Shown: positions 10,951-22,400 of the stretch, one piece after another | How the letters are laid out: the number at the start of each line of letters is the position of its first letter | How positions within the stretch are numbered: the stretch's first letter is position 1 | Source: Alentia gelatinosa | Taxonomy: Eukaryota > Annelida > Polychaeta > Phyllodocida > Polynoidae | NCBI GenBank assembly: GCA_950022655.1 | Contig: OX465584.1 | Span: forward strand, 63,118,841 to 63,182,840 | Direction: 5' to 3' | DNA: 64,000 bases | Translations under genes and position numbers: made by a program | Notes under the pieces: model-generated | Told to the model about the DNA's origin: nothing | Databases searched by the model: none | The model's input: only the letters and a program-made list of their open reading frames with translations

Positions 10951-11200
10951 CAGTACACAAAACAATGGACAATGTTTTCCACGATATTGGATAGATAGAA
11001 ATTCTGACTTCCTCAAGGAATGTACGATTTTCGATAAGATAGAATCGGGAAGAGTAAGATGCCTGGATCAACCAGGCAGCATAGCTTGTTATTCCAACAG
11101 GATATGCAAATCTTAGTTAAGTGAACCAAAGTAAGTCCAATTGAACAAATTGGACGTTAAACTAACCAAACAAACAAACAAACACATGTAAAGTACAGTT
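10951..11200. repeat. Spacer within the 62-bp satellite
   Basis: CAGTACACAAAACAATG, ACAATGTTTTCCAC, ATTCTGACTTCCTCAAGGAA and TTTTCGATAAGATAG recur at 11,326-11,418, and the first part again at 12,007-12,065. A SINE-like tail (TTGGACGTTAAACTAACC then CAAACAAACAAA) ends the spacer at 11,150-11,184. Confidence 0.75.
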
Positions 11201-12006
11201 ACCTCACACACACTAAGAGACTGGGTATGGGGGGGGGGGGGGGGGGCAGTACTTGTAAAGTACGGAGTTGCCGCACTCACACTAAGAGACTGGGTATGGG
11301 GGGGGGGGGGGGGGGGAGCGGGCAGTACACAAAACAATGCACAATGTTTTCCATAATACTGGATAGAGAGAAATTCTGACTTCCTTAAGGAATGTAAGAT
11401 TTTCGATAAGATAGTGAGGAGAAAGGTATGGGAGGGAAGGCAGTACTTGTAAAGTACGGAGTTACCGCACACTCACTAAGTGACTGGGTATGGGAAGGAA
11501 GGCAGTACTTGTAAAGTACGGAGTTACCGCACACACACTAAGTGACTGGGTATGGGAAGGAAGGCAGTACTTGTAAAGTACGGAGTTACCGCACACTCAC
11601 TAAGTGACTGGGTATGGGAAGGAAGGCAGTACTTGTAAAGTACGGAGTTACCGCACACACACTAAGTGACTGGGTATGGGAAGGAAGGCAGTACTTGTAA
11701 AGTACGGAGTTACCGCACACTCACTAAGTGACTGGGTATGGGAAGGAAGGCAGTACTTGTAAAGTACGGAGTTACCGCACACTCACTAAGTGACTGGGTA
11801 TGGGAAGGAAGGCAGTACTTGTAAAGTACGGAGTTACCGCACACACACTAAGTGACTGGGTATGGGAAGGAAGGCAGTACTTGTAAAGTACGGAGTTACC
11901 GCACACTCACTAAGTGACTGGGTATGGGAAGGAAGGCAGTACTTGTAAAGTACGGAGTTACCGCACACTCACTAAGTGACTGGGTATGGGGGGGGGGGGG
12001 GGGGGG
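11201..12006. repeat. 62-bp satellite, later blocks, with poly-G units
   Basis: About 11 further units. Three of them carry expanded G runs (11,229-11,246, 11,298-11,316, 11,988-12,006) exactly where other units have GGTATGGG. A second spacer copy lies at about 11,326-11,418. Confidence 0.9.
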
Positions 12007-12992
12007 CAGTACACAAAACAATGCACAATGTTTTCCACAATACTGGATCGAGAGTAATTCTGAAGAGATGCGTACGATGCCTGGATGAACCAGGCAGCAC
12101 AGGAGAGAGAGAGAGAGAGAGATGGAGTGCACGTGTAAAGTGCTCGGTGACCGCGTCTACGGTGAGAGTGACATGGGTGACGAGCGGGGCAGTGCACGTG
12201 TCGAGGACGCAGTGCACACACACTGCACCGCTAGAGCAACCTACAGAAACTCGTCGCTGCAATGATAGGCTTCTGGGTAGGAACTATTTTTTTACGGAGA
12301 TTTGATGTCAATTCAAACTGAAAGTGGTTTGACAGATCTAAAAGTGTGACAACACTAGAACTATTATTTATAAGCAAGATTACACTGTCTTACATCTTTC
12401 TGAGTGAAATAGCATTGTTTTATATTCAGTAGAGACAAGAAGTTGGAGATGTTATCACTCAGTTTAGAAAATGACAGTTGAATGTTTACTTCAAATCCGA
12501 AAACTCTTATGAACTAATCATATCACTTCCAAAGTCGTTAAACGGTTGCCACTAGAGTAATTTAAAGAAATATATCAATGTTATTTACAAATCTAGCGGG
12601 AAAAACTACTAGACACACTACACAGCTAGGAACTATATTATCTTGGGTAGTACTACATCGCCCTGTAAAAAGGCGCGGAGGGAACATCTTAAAATCCTAA
12701 GATAGTAAAGAGTCCATCATTGCAGAGACAGGATTTGCGTTGCGATAAACTGGAGCGGTGCAGTGTGGCAGTGCACAGTGCGCGTGCAGCGAGTGGCGCA
12801 GTGTCTCGAGGAGATGTCCTTGTCAAGTCTGGTGCACCACTGGATTGGCCACCTACCCCTGTCTGCGCTGAGCTACGACTTTTTTTTTTAATTAAAAAGA
12901 AATTTTGTTTATTGGTCATAGATTCAAACATAAAATTTGGTTTTCAATCTAGGCCAGATCGTGTCTGGATATATTATTTTAAAATGTTACAA
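12007..12992. other. Satellite margin and unassigned DNA
   Basis: 12,007-12,102 repeats the spacer (ending GATGCCTGGATGAACCAGG). 12,103-12,121 is (GA)n. 12,122-12,240 is rich in AGTGCACGTGT-type words also seen at 8,620-8,870, so both margins share sequence. The remainder shows no gene. Confidence 0.5.
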
Positions 12993-13100
12993 TCCCTGTT
13001 ATCCTAGGGCACCAGTATAGTGTCCTAGGCTCGTAGGAACATCAATTCCCCTTCAGTACTAGGTAAGTACCTCGGGTAATTAACTATCCAGCATCCTGTG
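12993..13100 (+). repeat. Right flanking direct repeat of the satellite block
   Basis: TCCCTGTTATCCTAGGGCAC, AGTGTCCTAGGCTCG, TTCCCCTTCAGTACT and GGTAAGTACC match 8,471-8,583 in the same orientation. Nothing else inside the repeat is recognised. Confidence 0.7.
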
Positions 13101-13411
13101 CACCAGGCATTATAACAACAGTGATAGGAATGGTTAATAGATGATGAGAGACATAATAATACTATGAAAAATGTAAAGTTATCATACAACCAGCATGCAG
13201 TATGCAGATGAGAATAAAATGATTCATTGATCAATCAATATTTAGAGGTTGGTATGGTTAAACTTTGCTCGTGTCCACGAATTCTCACTCTCAGAAATGG
13301 CTTCAAGAGTGAGACATATCTCACTCTCAAAGCATAGGTCCAGGGCACCAGAAAGTTCTGCTGGGAGAGTCACAGGCACTTCTAGCCTATGGGTGAAGGT
13401 GGCCGTGTATG

Positions 13412-13456
13412 TAACCCAACCAGAGTTAACGTAATGTAGCTCTGGCGGCCAGTGTA
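13412..13456 (+). mobile_element. Solo right end of the Mutator-like MITE
   Basis: TAACCCAACCAGAGTTAA then TGTAGCTCTGGCGGCCAGTGTA corresponds to the last 45 bp of the elements at 23,624 and 32,773, with a few substitutions. No left end is near. Confidence 0.6.
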
Positions 13457-13491
13457 GTGCACCGCCAGCTCCGAGGGGAGGAATGTGGGAC

Positions 13492-13510
13492 GGGGGGGGG
13501 GGGGGGGGGG
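13492..13510. repeat. G19 run
   Basis: Uninterrupted run of 19 G followed by TGACGTCA, a CRE-like octamer. Confidence 0.95.
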
Positions 13511-13774
13511 TGACGTCAGCGTTCACAAATAAGCGACTCCTCAGCGCTCATTGGGTTTTTTGGTAACAAGAGTAACTGCTTGAGTTTTGCTGGCAGAGGG
13601 GAGTAATGTGTATCTTTGTTCTTTTTATTGAAATGCAGCGAGGTACGTGAGGTAGTCCCCATCAAGGGGAGTTCAGAAGTAAAGGGTAGAGGGAGTGATA
13701 GTGGTATATGATGAAATTAGTGCAATGTGATCAAATGGCATTCCGAGAGCATGATTTATGAGCATGTCTCGTCC

Positions 13775-14090
13775 ATGTCATTTCCGCGTCCCTCCCGCGT
13801 TCTTGTTGCGTGCGTCCGTCCAGCGTCCCTCCTGCGTCCTTCCTGCGTCCCTCCCGCGTTCTTGTTGCGTGCGTCCTTCCTGCGTCCCTCCAGCGTCCCT
13901 CTAGCGTCCCTCTAGCGTTCCTCTAGCGTCCCTCCTGCGTCCCTCCAGCGTCCCTCCTGCGTCCCTCCAGCGTCTTTCCTGCGTCCCTCCAGCGTCCCTC
14001 CTGCGTCCCTCCTGCGTCCCTCCTGCGTCCCTCCAGCGTCCCTCCAGCGTCCCTCCTGCGTCCCTCCTGCGTCCCTCCTGCGTCCATGTT
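13775..14090. repeat. 11-bp minisatellite GCGTCCCTCCT
   Basis: About 27 units alternating GCGTCCCTCCT, GCGTCCCTCCA and GCGTCCCTCTA. The complementary motif (ACGCGGGAGGG) forms a short array at 62,178-62,255. Confidence 0.93.
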
Positions 14091-15865
14091 GTAATCATCG
14101 AACGTTCCTCTAAAACTGACCGCAAAGATAACAGTAAGCTCGTACGAATCGATGAGAGATGCATTGGTGGAATCATTGTCAAGGTTTAGCTAATTGAATT
14201 CTATTCCAGAGAAAGTGAAACGTTGACTTTTCCCTAAAAAGTTAATGTATTTAACAAAAAAATCTTGGATACTAAAGAAACCATCCAACAAATCTATTCA
14301 TAGATGAATATTTATTTTGTTTCACAGAACTGATTCTGAAAAAACACAGTCTTTTGAAGTGAAAGGTATCTTGATCATTTATTGAAATGTATCCTAATGA
14401 ATATTCATTTATACATGTAGTCATAGTTCTTACTTCATAGTTTAAACAAGGAGCAGAGAGTTTCTGTCACAGACGGATAAGTGCAGGGCTCGTAAGTTTT
14501 AGTTACTTCCGATTTACCATTACTCAATACCACATGTGATACCTGATGTGGTTTTAAACTGTGTAGAAAACACTACACTCTCTTTTGGTGCACATCTATT
14601 CGATTATCTAATAGTATGTATTAAGAAGAATACTTATGAGATAAAAATATCAAGTGTGACTGCAGAGTAATTTTACGAAGCGAAGCTGAGTGAATTATGT
14701 AGCAGTCAAACGAGGTAGAGTGCAGACTAAATTATTTTTATTGAGTAGGTTTCTGATTTTTTCTCACCTTGTATAACATTCTCAAGTAATATTAAAATGA
14801 ATCATCCAATAAGCCATTGAGTATTGGGTACGCTACCTTCATGGCCGTGGAGTATGAGCTCCTAATGTTAACCTCATAGAGAACTAGGAGCAAATAATAT
14901 GCTCATCATTGATGAATGAGCATGCAATTATAAATGAATAACAATTGAAAGGTTTGGTTTACATTCAGTCTATATCGTTGTTCTCCAACTCGTTTGAATG
15001 CTACATGATATTCACTCAGCTGTTGCCTCGTTCATATCACTCCGCATCTAACTCGTGAAGAACGACGACTTTGACCAAAACTTGTTGGTTTCTTCTTTAA
15101 AACGCACCCATGTGCACAGCAAACCTGCGCTTAAAAATAACATTAATTTTGTAGGTAAATGACCTTTCAGTTGCAGTCATTAAACCTGGTTGAGGAAATC
15201 GTAGAGACTTTAGACCACCATCCCACCAGACACTCAACTTCTCAAACAGTTCCCTGAACTTAACTCTCTAAGTATATTTTTTTTTCAATGATGAATTGGG
15301 AATAAACGTAGAGAGTTCAATATGTTTTTAAGCAATAAATAAAAAATAAATAAAATAAAAACTGTCACTTTCAAGGTAGCATCGGCTTGTCTGAGAGGTG
15401 TTTTAGCCACGTCTTCATAATCTTAAGCAATAAATCAAAAAACCTATTTCCAGTTCAATATTCTGAAAAAAATACATCAATATTGTTGGTGAATGATCTT
15501 TGATTGCAGTCATTAAAGCTGGTTGAGGAAATCGTAGAGACTTTAGACTGAGCTCGTTGCAGACCCGTCTTATCTGAGTGGACCTTTAAAGAAGCCCCAG
15601 AAAGTAGAAACTTATCTGTCTCTAATGACCTTGTCTCCCTGGTAAAGATTAGATTAAAGAACCGGGCCACTCAGATTGTGAAACACGAGTGCACAAAGGT
15701 CACGGTGCCCTGCGGAGGTAGTCACAGAAATACACAACATTACTCGTCGAGTGGGTTTCTGATTTTATCTCAGAAACATCATTAATTGATAGAATAACCC
15801 ACCTAATTAGCCATTGAGTATTGGGTACAATACCTTCAAGGCCATGGAGTATGAGCTCCTAATGT
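14091..15865. other. No gene seen; repeat fragments
   Basis: AT-rich. 14,895-14,975 is a fragment of the GTTCATCATTGATGAATGAG family. 14,810-14,880 and 15,800-15,870 share the GCCATTGAGTATTGGGTAC then GAGTATGAGCTCCTAATGTT word set, and 15,490-15,540 repeats 15,170-15,205. These are scattered copies of interspersed repeats; no exon is supported. Confidence 0.5.
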
Positions 15866-15869
15866 TAGG

Positions 15870-16290
15870 TCTGTATTCTACAGTGGTTAGGGCACTGGAC
15901 TTGTAATCCCAAGGTTGTAGGACTTTGTGGGTTTGAGTCCCACTACAGCCACTCTTCTCCTTCATTCCCAGCAGTGGTAGATTTACTGCTATTTCAAAGG
16001 CCAGTCCTTCTTATACCATGTCTATGTGGTATGGTGTGCAGCCACCTTTCTCCTTCATCTCCAGCAGTGGAAGATTTACTGCTATATCAAAGACCAGTCC
16101 TTCTCATACCGTGTCTATGTGGTGTGGGAACTAAAGAACTCTCACCTTGGTAAATAATTGTAGGGGTGAGATTTTTACCCGAATTAATTACAAAGATTCG
16201 ATCACCACCCTCATGGTGTAAAAGAACCTTGACAAAATCTGGTGAGAACCTGTAATGGTTTACTGGACATTAAATCAAACCAACCAACCA
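15870..16290 (+). mobile_element. tRNA-derived SINE, full body with two modules
   Basis: The head is partly decayed (TTAGGGCACTGGACTTGTAA, then a B-box-like GGGTTTGAGTCC). Two internal modules and the full body follow, ending TGGACATTAAATCAAACC then CAACCAACC. Same family as 28,846-29,580. Confidence 0.85.
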
Positions 16291-16644
16291 ACCTAAAGTG
16301 GGATTCACACGATGGGACAAATGGACCTGAGACTGGTGTACTTCACACCTTTGCACCAGTCGGCTACTATTTCCAGCTGGGTACAAAGTTTCTCACCAAA
16401 GTATCTCACCAAAATCCCCCTCTAAATTTTAAACCTGTTTAAAGTCAAAATCTCATGAGATCCTGTTCCTTGATAGAAGTGATTGTCGCCGACAATTGCA
16501 AGGGGGGAAAAAAACTTGTCTCAGCAAAATGGAACCATACAATTCAGACGAGGAGATTGTGTTCCAGTGGACGTTAAACTACCCATACAAACAAACAAAT
16601 TGTGTTCCAGTACATAACCTCAGCAGGATTTGTCTCAATAATAT

Positions 16645-16998
16645 CGTAAAACCGGATGAGTTTTAATCTGGGCGTAGTGATATCCGGAGCACAAACTCCA
16701 GGAGTCGCATACACGAGCCCAGATTAAAACGAATAGGGTTTTGATTTTATCCTATCCCCTGTGAACGATATTTTTATGTGAGGATAATAACAAAAAACAT
16801 GATGAAAACTTTCTGAAGTCCTCCATATAGCTCTCCTTGCTGCTCTGAAGGCGCTTGGAACTACTTTCAGCTGCTGATCTCTGATTGGTCCATTTTTTTG
16901 TACGCTCCTAGGAGCGATTTTTTATCCGTATGCGACATACGGGCGCATACGGAAAGTCAATGTTAAGCCTATGGGATTTTATGTTAGGGGTAGGATAA
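16645..16998. mobile_element. Hairpin MITE, family shared with 1,435
   Basis: GATGAGTTTTAATCTGGGC pairs with GCCCAGATTAAAAC around 16,660-16,728. The distal end GTTAAGCCTATGGGATTTTA then GGGGTAGGATAA matches 1,690-1,725. Confidence 0.72.
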
Positions 16999-17810
16999 TG
17001 AGAAGTACATGAATCCCACTTTAAGCCGGATGCCTATCTACTGATTTAGGGTTGAACGATTATTTCCCAAATCGTATAGGAATTGGTCACCTTGTCGCAG
17101 GCAAATTATGTAACCTTTGCTCGACCCGCGACCCTCGAGGAGAGGGGCTGGTGGGTATTAGTCCTAAGGAAATCAGTCTACACCTACCGACATATATATA
17201 CGCACCCTGATAAAATCGGTGTATGGTCCACTAATCGCTGGGAAGGGCAAAAACCACAACGTGTCGGCGACAAAAGGAGGTGGTTCACTAATCGCTGGTT
17301 AGCCTTGCCTAGCTGTCCTACATCTACCGACTCCGTTAGGATACCTCGCCTGAGACAGATTACCCTTCGTTTGTCGCCGACAAACGTACATAAATGTTCC
17401 GAAATCGGTAGATGGGCATTGGCCTTTAGATGAAAACTGGTCAGACTTGTGTCCCCAGCGCTGTTACGTGAGCACGAAGAGTACGGGTAGTGGTGGTGGT
17501 AGAGATGGCCTGAATCCGCTGTTGCCCTGTTGACATGGCCCAGATCCCCCACCTCCGCCACCCTCCAGTACCAGCCCCTGCCCCCTACACTCCACAACCC
17601 TACTGCCAAATATTTGTCATTATTATCGGGCAGAAGCGACACGTGGTGATAATAATCACGACCTCCAATGTGCAGGACCCCTCTCAGCATTAAAAACAAC
17701 CCCAAATCTAAGTATACAGAGGCTAGGCCATGCTCCCACTGAAGATTCTATAAATATAAGTCTGTGTATGGGTTTGTAGGTGATTTACCACTGATGAGGT
17801 ACTTTAACAC
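16999..17810. other. No gene seen; small palindromes
   Basis: Contains GTTTGTCGCCGACAAAC (about 17,369-17,385), a perfect odd-length palindrome, and a related TGTCGGCGACAAAA near 17,262. The overlapping frames at 17,083-17,705 are on opposite strands and show no domain. Possibly a decayed inverted-repeat element. Confidence 0.35.
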
Positions 17811-17811
17811 A

Positions 17812-18048
17812 CAGATGACAGTTTTCTTATTTTCCAAGGAAATTCCTGTTTTCATTTTCAGTCTATTAAAGTATTTTTTCTTATGTAAATTGGGCCACAG
17901 TCACACTAATAAACAGTGATTCAAACCATCCCAGCCCAATTCCATGGTTAATAACGAAGTGTTTTCCATGTTTTCTCAGTTTTACTGAGGGAGTAAATTC
18001 CATGTGAAATATTTCCACTTTTTTTCATGACCCCAGCTGGCATCCCTG
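17812..18048. mobile_element. hAT-like MITE (copy 2)
   Basis: Ends CAGATGACAGTTTTC and CAGCTGGCATCCCTG. Internal ATTCCTGTTTTCATTTTCAG, GTGTTTTCCATGTTTTCTCA and GTAAATTCCATGTGAAATAT match the family. Confidence 0.8.
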
Positions 18049-18984
18049 TAGATGTAAGATATCAATCACTTCTCAAAACGTCTCAAGACCCAGTAACACC
18101 AGGATTTTATTTTATTTCTCGTACAAAAATAACATTTATTCAATCTTTTTTTGTGACTCATATCAACTACGTATATATATATTTTTATATCTTACTCTGC
18201 CCCCCTTTAGAAGTCCAGAAAGGTAGGTCCTTTTTTTCGAAGACAAGGGGGTGTTCTCCATACAGATTTCCTCATTTATTAGAGGCACGGATTGAAAGCA
18301 AAAACTCTGTAAGGAGAGTGGATAGGAGGGTAACCGACTGGATTGCTTCAGGCATACCAGGTGGCGCCACTGTCAATAGCGATGATCGAAACTCCGCAAA
18401 AAGAAAGCGCAGTGAAAAACAGAGTCAAAGCTCACGACCAAACTGTCCTCTTCTATCACCTGATTTTATGTATAACCGGACTTAAAGACATATCGGACAA
18501 TTTACCTTGAAAAATAAAACCCTTGTTATTTTCCTGAACATTTAATATGCTGATCTCAATATGTTATAGACCACATATATCTAACATAAAAATCGGGGGT
18601 CAACATACTAGCTTTTGATTAAGAGATGGATATTATGATACTATTTTGATAGACTATCTAGAATTTATAAAAAGGTTGATTTTACAGAGTAAAACCCATG
18701 TCATTTTCTTGGAACTTTCACAGGATATAGTAAAGGTGTAGTACTATATATGTGTAAATGTCAAAAACTATAGGTCACTGTCCTTAATTTTGAAATAATT
18801 GAAGAAAACTATATTTTTAATACAATACCATAAAACCAGGCGATATTCGAAAATTACCAGGTGGCGCCACTGCGAATTGTAGGATATACCTTTAATTGTG
18901 CCACTACCGTCTTTTCAATTCCAAGTCTCATTGCAATTGGACATACTCCCCCACCAACCTCAAATTACAAGACTACTGACTTAA
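18049..18984. other. No gene supported; repeated GGTGGCGCCACTG words
   Basis: A 152-codon frame (18,027-18,485) starts inside the MITE to its left and has no recognisable domain. CCAGGTGGCGCCACTG occurs at 18,358 and again at 18,859, and GGTGGCGCCACTGC at 47,577, suggesting ends of another short element. Confidence 0.4.
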
Positions 18985-19525
18985 CATTGGGAACTCGTAC
19001 TCAATGCCTATGGGGTATTAAGAAAAAATACAGAATGGGGGATTATGTCACAAATATGAGCCAATCAGTCAATGTGAGGGAAGATAAATTCAGAAACCTA
19101 TTCAAGCTCATGGCCAGAGTTCGATCACATCTTGTTTGAATCGCTACGTAATTCATGCGGCTTTGCCTTGTGACTTACTAAGCAAATTTCAGGGATGACA
19201 GTTCTCAATGTTTCCATTGAAATTCATGTTTTCATTTTCAGAATTTAAAAAATCCTTGTGTAATTTTGACACACAACTGCTAAATTAGCCAATTCAGCCA
19301 CGGCCCATGATCCCCAACTGAACCTCCCCACTGACCCATGTAAAAACTTGAGTTTTCCCTTGATTCCCCACTGTAATGCATATAAGTAATGTGTAGACCC
19401 TATATTGCAATAAAAGATACTTCAATGTCTTTTACCTAACCCCAACTGGCAACCCTGCGCGAATCAAACTCGATGGGATACGAGCTCTGACCCTAAACTT
19501 TCATAGGCTTCCTCTATAGTACAAT
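18985..19525. mobile_element. Hairpin-ended repeat (copy 1) split by a hAT-like MITE
   Basis: Matches 47,885-48,192 and 59,027-59,316 through AACATTGGGAACTCGTACTC, GGGGGATTATGTCACAAAT, GATAAATTCAGAAACC and the terminal hairpin (CTTGTTTGAATCGCTACG on one side, AATCAAACTCGATGGGATAC on the other). The hairpin is interrupted at 19,190-19,457. Confidence 0.75.
19190..19457. mobile_element. hAT-like MITE nested in another repeat (copy 3)
   Basis: Ends CAGGGATGACAGTT and AACTGGCAACCCTG. The flanking octamers AGCAAATT and CGCGAATC agree at five of eight positions, compatible with a decayed 8-bp target duplication. The flanks rejoin into the hairpin of the host repeat, which fixes the insertion borders. 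Confidence 0.8.
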
Positions 19526-19639
19526 TATATGGGTATTGTTTTTTTGTTTTTTTTTCACAATTATGAGGCAGTATGACATATGGGTCTCCTGCTGAGGGGT
19601 ACGGAAGGAAGGTGGCAGGTTGGTGGTTGGTGTACCCAG

Positions 19640-19870
19640 TACCGCTCCCCAGCCTTCACCCAGTGTGTGCTCGCGACGAGTGCTTCCCCCTCCACTCTCC
19701 CCTCCACTCTCCTACCACCGCCGTGCCGCGGACCGTGTCACTCCGCAGTGAATGTTGGCAAGCCTTCTGATTGGTCAACACCAGCAATGAACGCTCATCG
19801 CTCGCCACGACTTCCGGAAATTTTGACGAGAAACTCATGAGGAAAGTAGCGCCCTCACAACTTTCTGAAC
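19640..19870 (+). promoter_or_regulatory. Possible promoter-like patch
   Basis: A GC-richer stretch with an inverted CCAAT box (CTGATTGGTCAA, about 19,767) and an ETS-type palindrome CTTCCGGAAAT (about 19,811). Direction is unknown and no exon follows that I can support. Confidence 0.25.
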
Positions 19871-19946
19871 GTTCCTGTGGTGTGGAATGGAGATGAATGA
19901 TGGGCGTTTTTTATCTCCCAGAATTCTGTGATTTAGAGACCCATAG

Positions 19947-20541
19947 ACCCTATTGGGGTTTCCCATAATTCAGTCTGTTTACAGGATCCTGTGTTCGAGT
20001 CCCACCCCCAGCAGCGGTAGATTTTCTGATATATAAAAGGCCAATCCTTCTCATACCAGGTCTACATGGTGTGGGAAGCAAAAGAACTCTCACCTCGGTA
20101 AATGTGTAGGGGTGAGATTTCTACCTGAATTCATCACATAGATTCAATCACCACCATCGTGGTGTAAAAGTACCTTGAGAAAGTCTAGTAATCACCTATA
20201 ATGGTTGACTGGACTTTAAATCAAACCAAACAAACAAACAAAATATCCGGTGTTCCCTGGTTGCCGTCGTTGTATGGAGATAGACTTTTGACCCATAATC
20301 CGCCTTTATTGCAGTTTAACCCTTTTTCTAAATCTTTAAATTGGAAATGCGATACCAGAAATGGAAATTTAAGTTATTTCTATACATACTCAGTTATATT
20401 ATATTCAGTTTCTCCGCTTATAAACTAAACTACAATAAATGCGGGTTATGGGTCAAGGGTCTGTCACCATACAACGACGGCAACCAGCGAACACCGGATC
20501 CTGCAAACAGACTGAAATATGGGATACCCCAATAGGGTCTA
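19947..20541. mobile_element. TIR element with CCCATAATTCAGTCTG ends (copy 2), carrying a SINE
   Basis: Left end CCCTATTGGGGTTTCCCATA and right end TATGGGATACCCCAATAGGG are inverted repeats; the repeat extends inward about 80 bp through GTCTGTTTACAGGATCC. The SINE at 19,998-20,243 splits the left arm. Confidence 0.85.
19998..20243 (+). mobile_element. 5'-truncated SINE with target duplication
   Basis: Starts within the B-box region (AGTCCCACCCCCAGCAGCGG) and ends TGGACTTTAAATCAAACC then CAAACAAACAAAA. Flanking GATCCTGTGTTCG (19,985-19,997) and TATCCGGTGTTCC (20,244-20,256) are diverged copies of one target, as other copies of the host element confirm. Confidence 0.85.
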
Positions 20542-20559
20542 TAAATAGTTCTTGTGATG

Positions 20560-22400
20560 TATATTTTTATTGAACGGGGCCCAGATTTCCCTTGGAGACC
20601 TATATGTGTGACTAGTTTTAGTGAACGGACCCCAGATTTCTGTCAGAGATCTATATTTGTGACTCGTTTTAGTGAACAAACCCAAGATTTCTCTCGTAGA
20701 TCTATATTTTTTACTTGTTATCGGAAACATACCCCAGATTTCTGTCAGAGACCTATATTTGTGACTAGTTTTAGTGAACGGACCCCAGATTTCTGTCGGG
20801 ACACCTATATGTGTGACTAGTTTTAGTGAACGGAGCCCAGATTTCTCTCGGGACACCTATATGTGTGACTAGTTTTAGTGAACGGACCCCAGAATTCTGT
20901 CAGAGACCTATATTTGTGACTAATTTTAGTGAGCGGACCTCAGATTTCTGTCAGATACCTATATTTGTGACTAGTTTTAGTGAACGGACCTCAGATTTCT
21001 GTCAGAGACCTATATTTGTGACTAGTTTTAGTGAACAAACCCCTGATTTCTCTCGTAGACCTATATTTGTGACTAGTTTTAGTGAACGGACCCCAGATTT
21101 CTGTCAGATACCTATATTTGTGACTTGTTTTAGTGAACAGGCCCTAGATTTCTCTCGGGACACCTATTTTTGTGACTAGTTTTAGTGAACAGCCCCCAGA
21201 TTTCTCTCGGGACACCTATATTTGTGACTAGTTTTAGTGAACAGGCCCCAGATTTCTCTCGGGACACCTATATTTGTGACTAATTTTAGTGAACAGGCCC
21301 CAGATTTCTCTCGGGACACCTATATTTGTGACTAGTTTTAGTGAACGGACCCCAGATTTCTCTCGGGACACCTATATGTGTGACTAGTTTTAGTGAACAT
21401 CCCCCAGATTTCTCTCGGGACACCTATATTTGTGACTAGTTTTAGTGAACAGGCCCCAGATTTCTTTCGGGACACCTATATGTGTGACTAGCTTTAGTGA
21501 ACAGGCCCCAGATTTCTCTCGTATACCTATATTTGTGACTAGTTTTAGTGAACGGACCCCAGATTTCTGTCAGAGACCTATATTTGTGACTTGTTTTAGT
21601 GAACAGCCCCCAGATTTCTCTCGGGACACCTATATTTGTGACTAGTTTTAGTGAACGGACCCCAGATTTCTCTCGGGACACCTATATTTGTGACTAGTTT
21701 TAGTGAACGGACCCCAGATTTCTCTCGGGACACCTATATTTGTGACTAGTTTTAGTGAACAGCCCCCAGATTTCTATCGGAACACCTATATTTGTGACTA
21801 GTTTTAGTGAACGGACCCCAGATTTCTCTCGGGACACCTATATTTGTGACTAGTTTTAGTGAACAACCCCCAGATATCTCTCGGGACACCTATATTTGTG
21901 ACTAGTTTTAGTGAACAGGCCCCAGATTTCGTTCGGGACACCTATATTTGTGACTAGTTTTAGTGAACAGACCCCAGATTTCTCTCGGGACACCTATATT
22001 TGTGACTAGTTTTAGTGAACAGGCCCCAGATTTCTCTCGTAGACCTATATTTGTGACTAGTTTCAGTGAACTGCCCCCAGATTTCTCTCATAGATCTATA
22101 TTTTTTACTTGTTATAGGAAACATACCCCAGATTTCTCTCGTAGACCTATATTTGTGACTAATTTTAGTGAACAGCCCCCAGATTTTTCTCGGGACACCT
22201 ATATTTGTGACTAGTTTTAGTGAACAGACCACAGATTTCTCTCGGGACACCTATATGTGTGACTAGTTTTAGTGAAGGGACCCCAGATTTCTGTCAGAGA
22301 CCTATATGTGTGACTAGTTTTAGTGAAGGGACCCCAGATTTCTCTTGGGACACCTATATGTGTGACTAGTTTTAGTGAACAGGCCCCAGATTTCTCTGGA
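20560..22400. repeat. 52-bp satellite, about 35 units
   Basis: The unit contains GTGACTAGTTTTAGTGAACG, GACCCCAGATTTCTCTCGGG and ACACCTATATTT. Adjacent ACTAG words at 21,641 and 21,693 give the period. Variants with CAGAGACCTATA are 51 bp. One unit type (TTTTTTACTTGTTAT, near 20,708 and 22,111) recurs 1.4 kb apart, suggesting block duplication inside the array. Confidence 0.94.

Noticed and set aside
17083..17705. Overlapping 116- and 173-codon frames on opposite strands
   Set aside because: No motif and no splice signals; small palindromes suggest a decayed inverted-repeat element.
18027..18485. 152-codon plus frame
   Set aside because: Starts in the end of a MITE, no domain, no splice signals and AT-rich codons.
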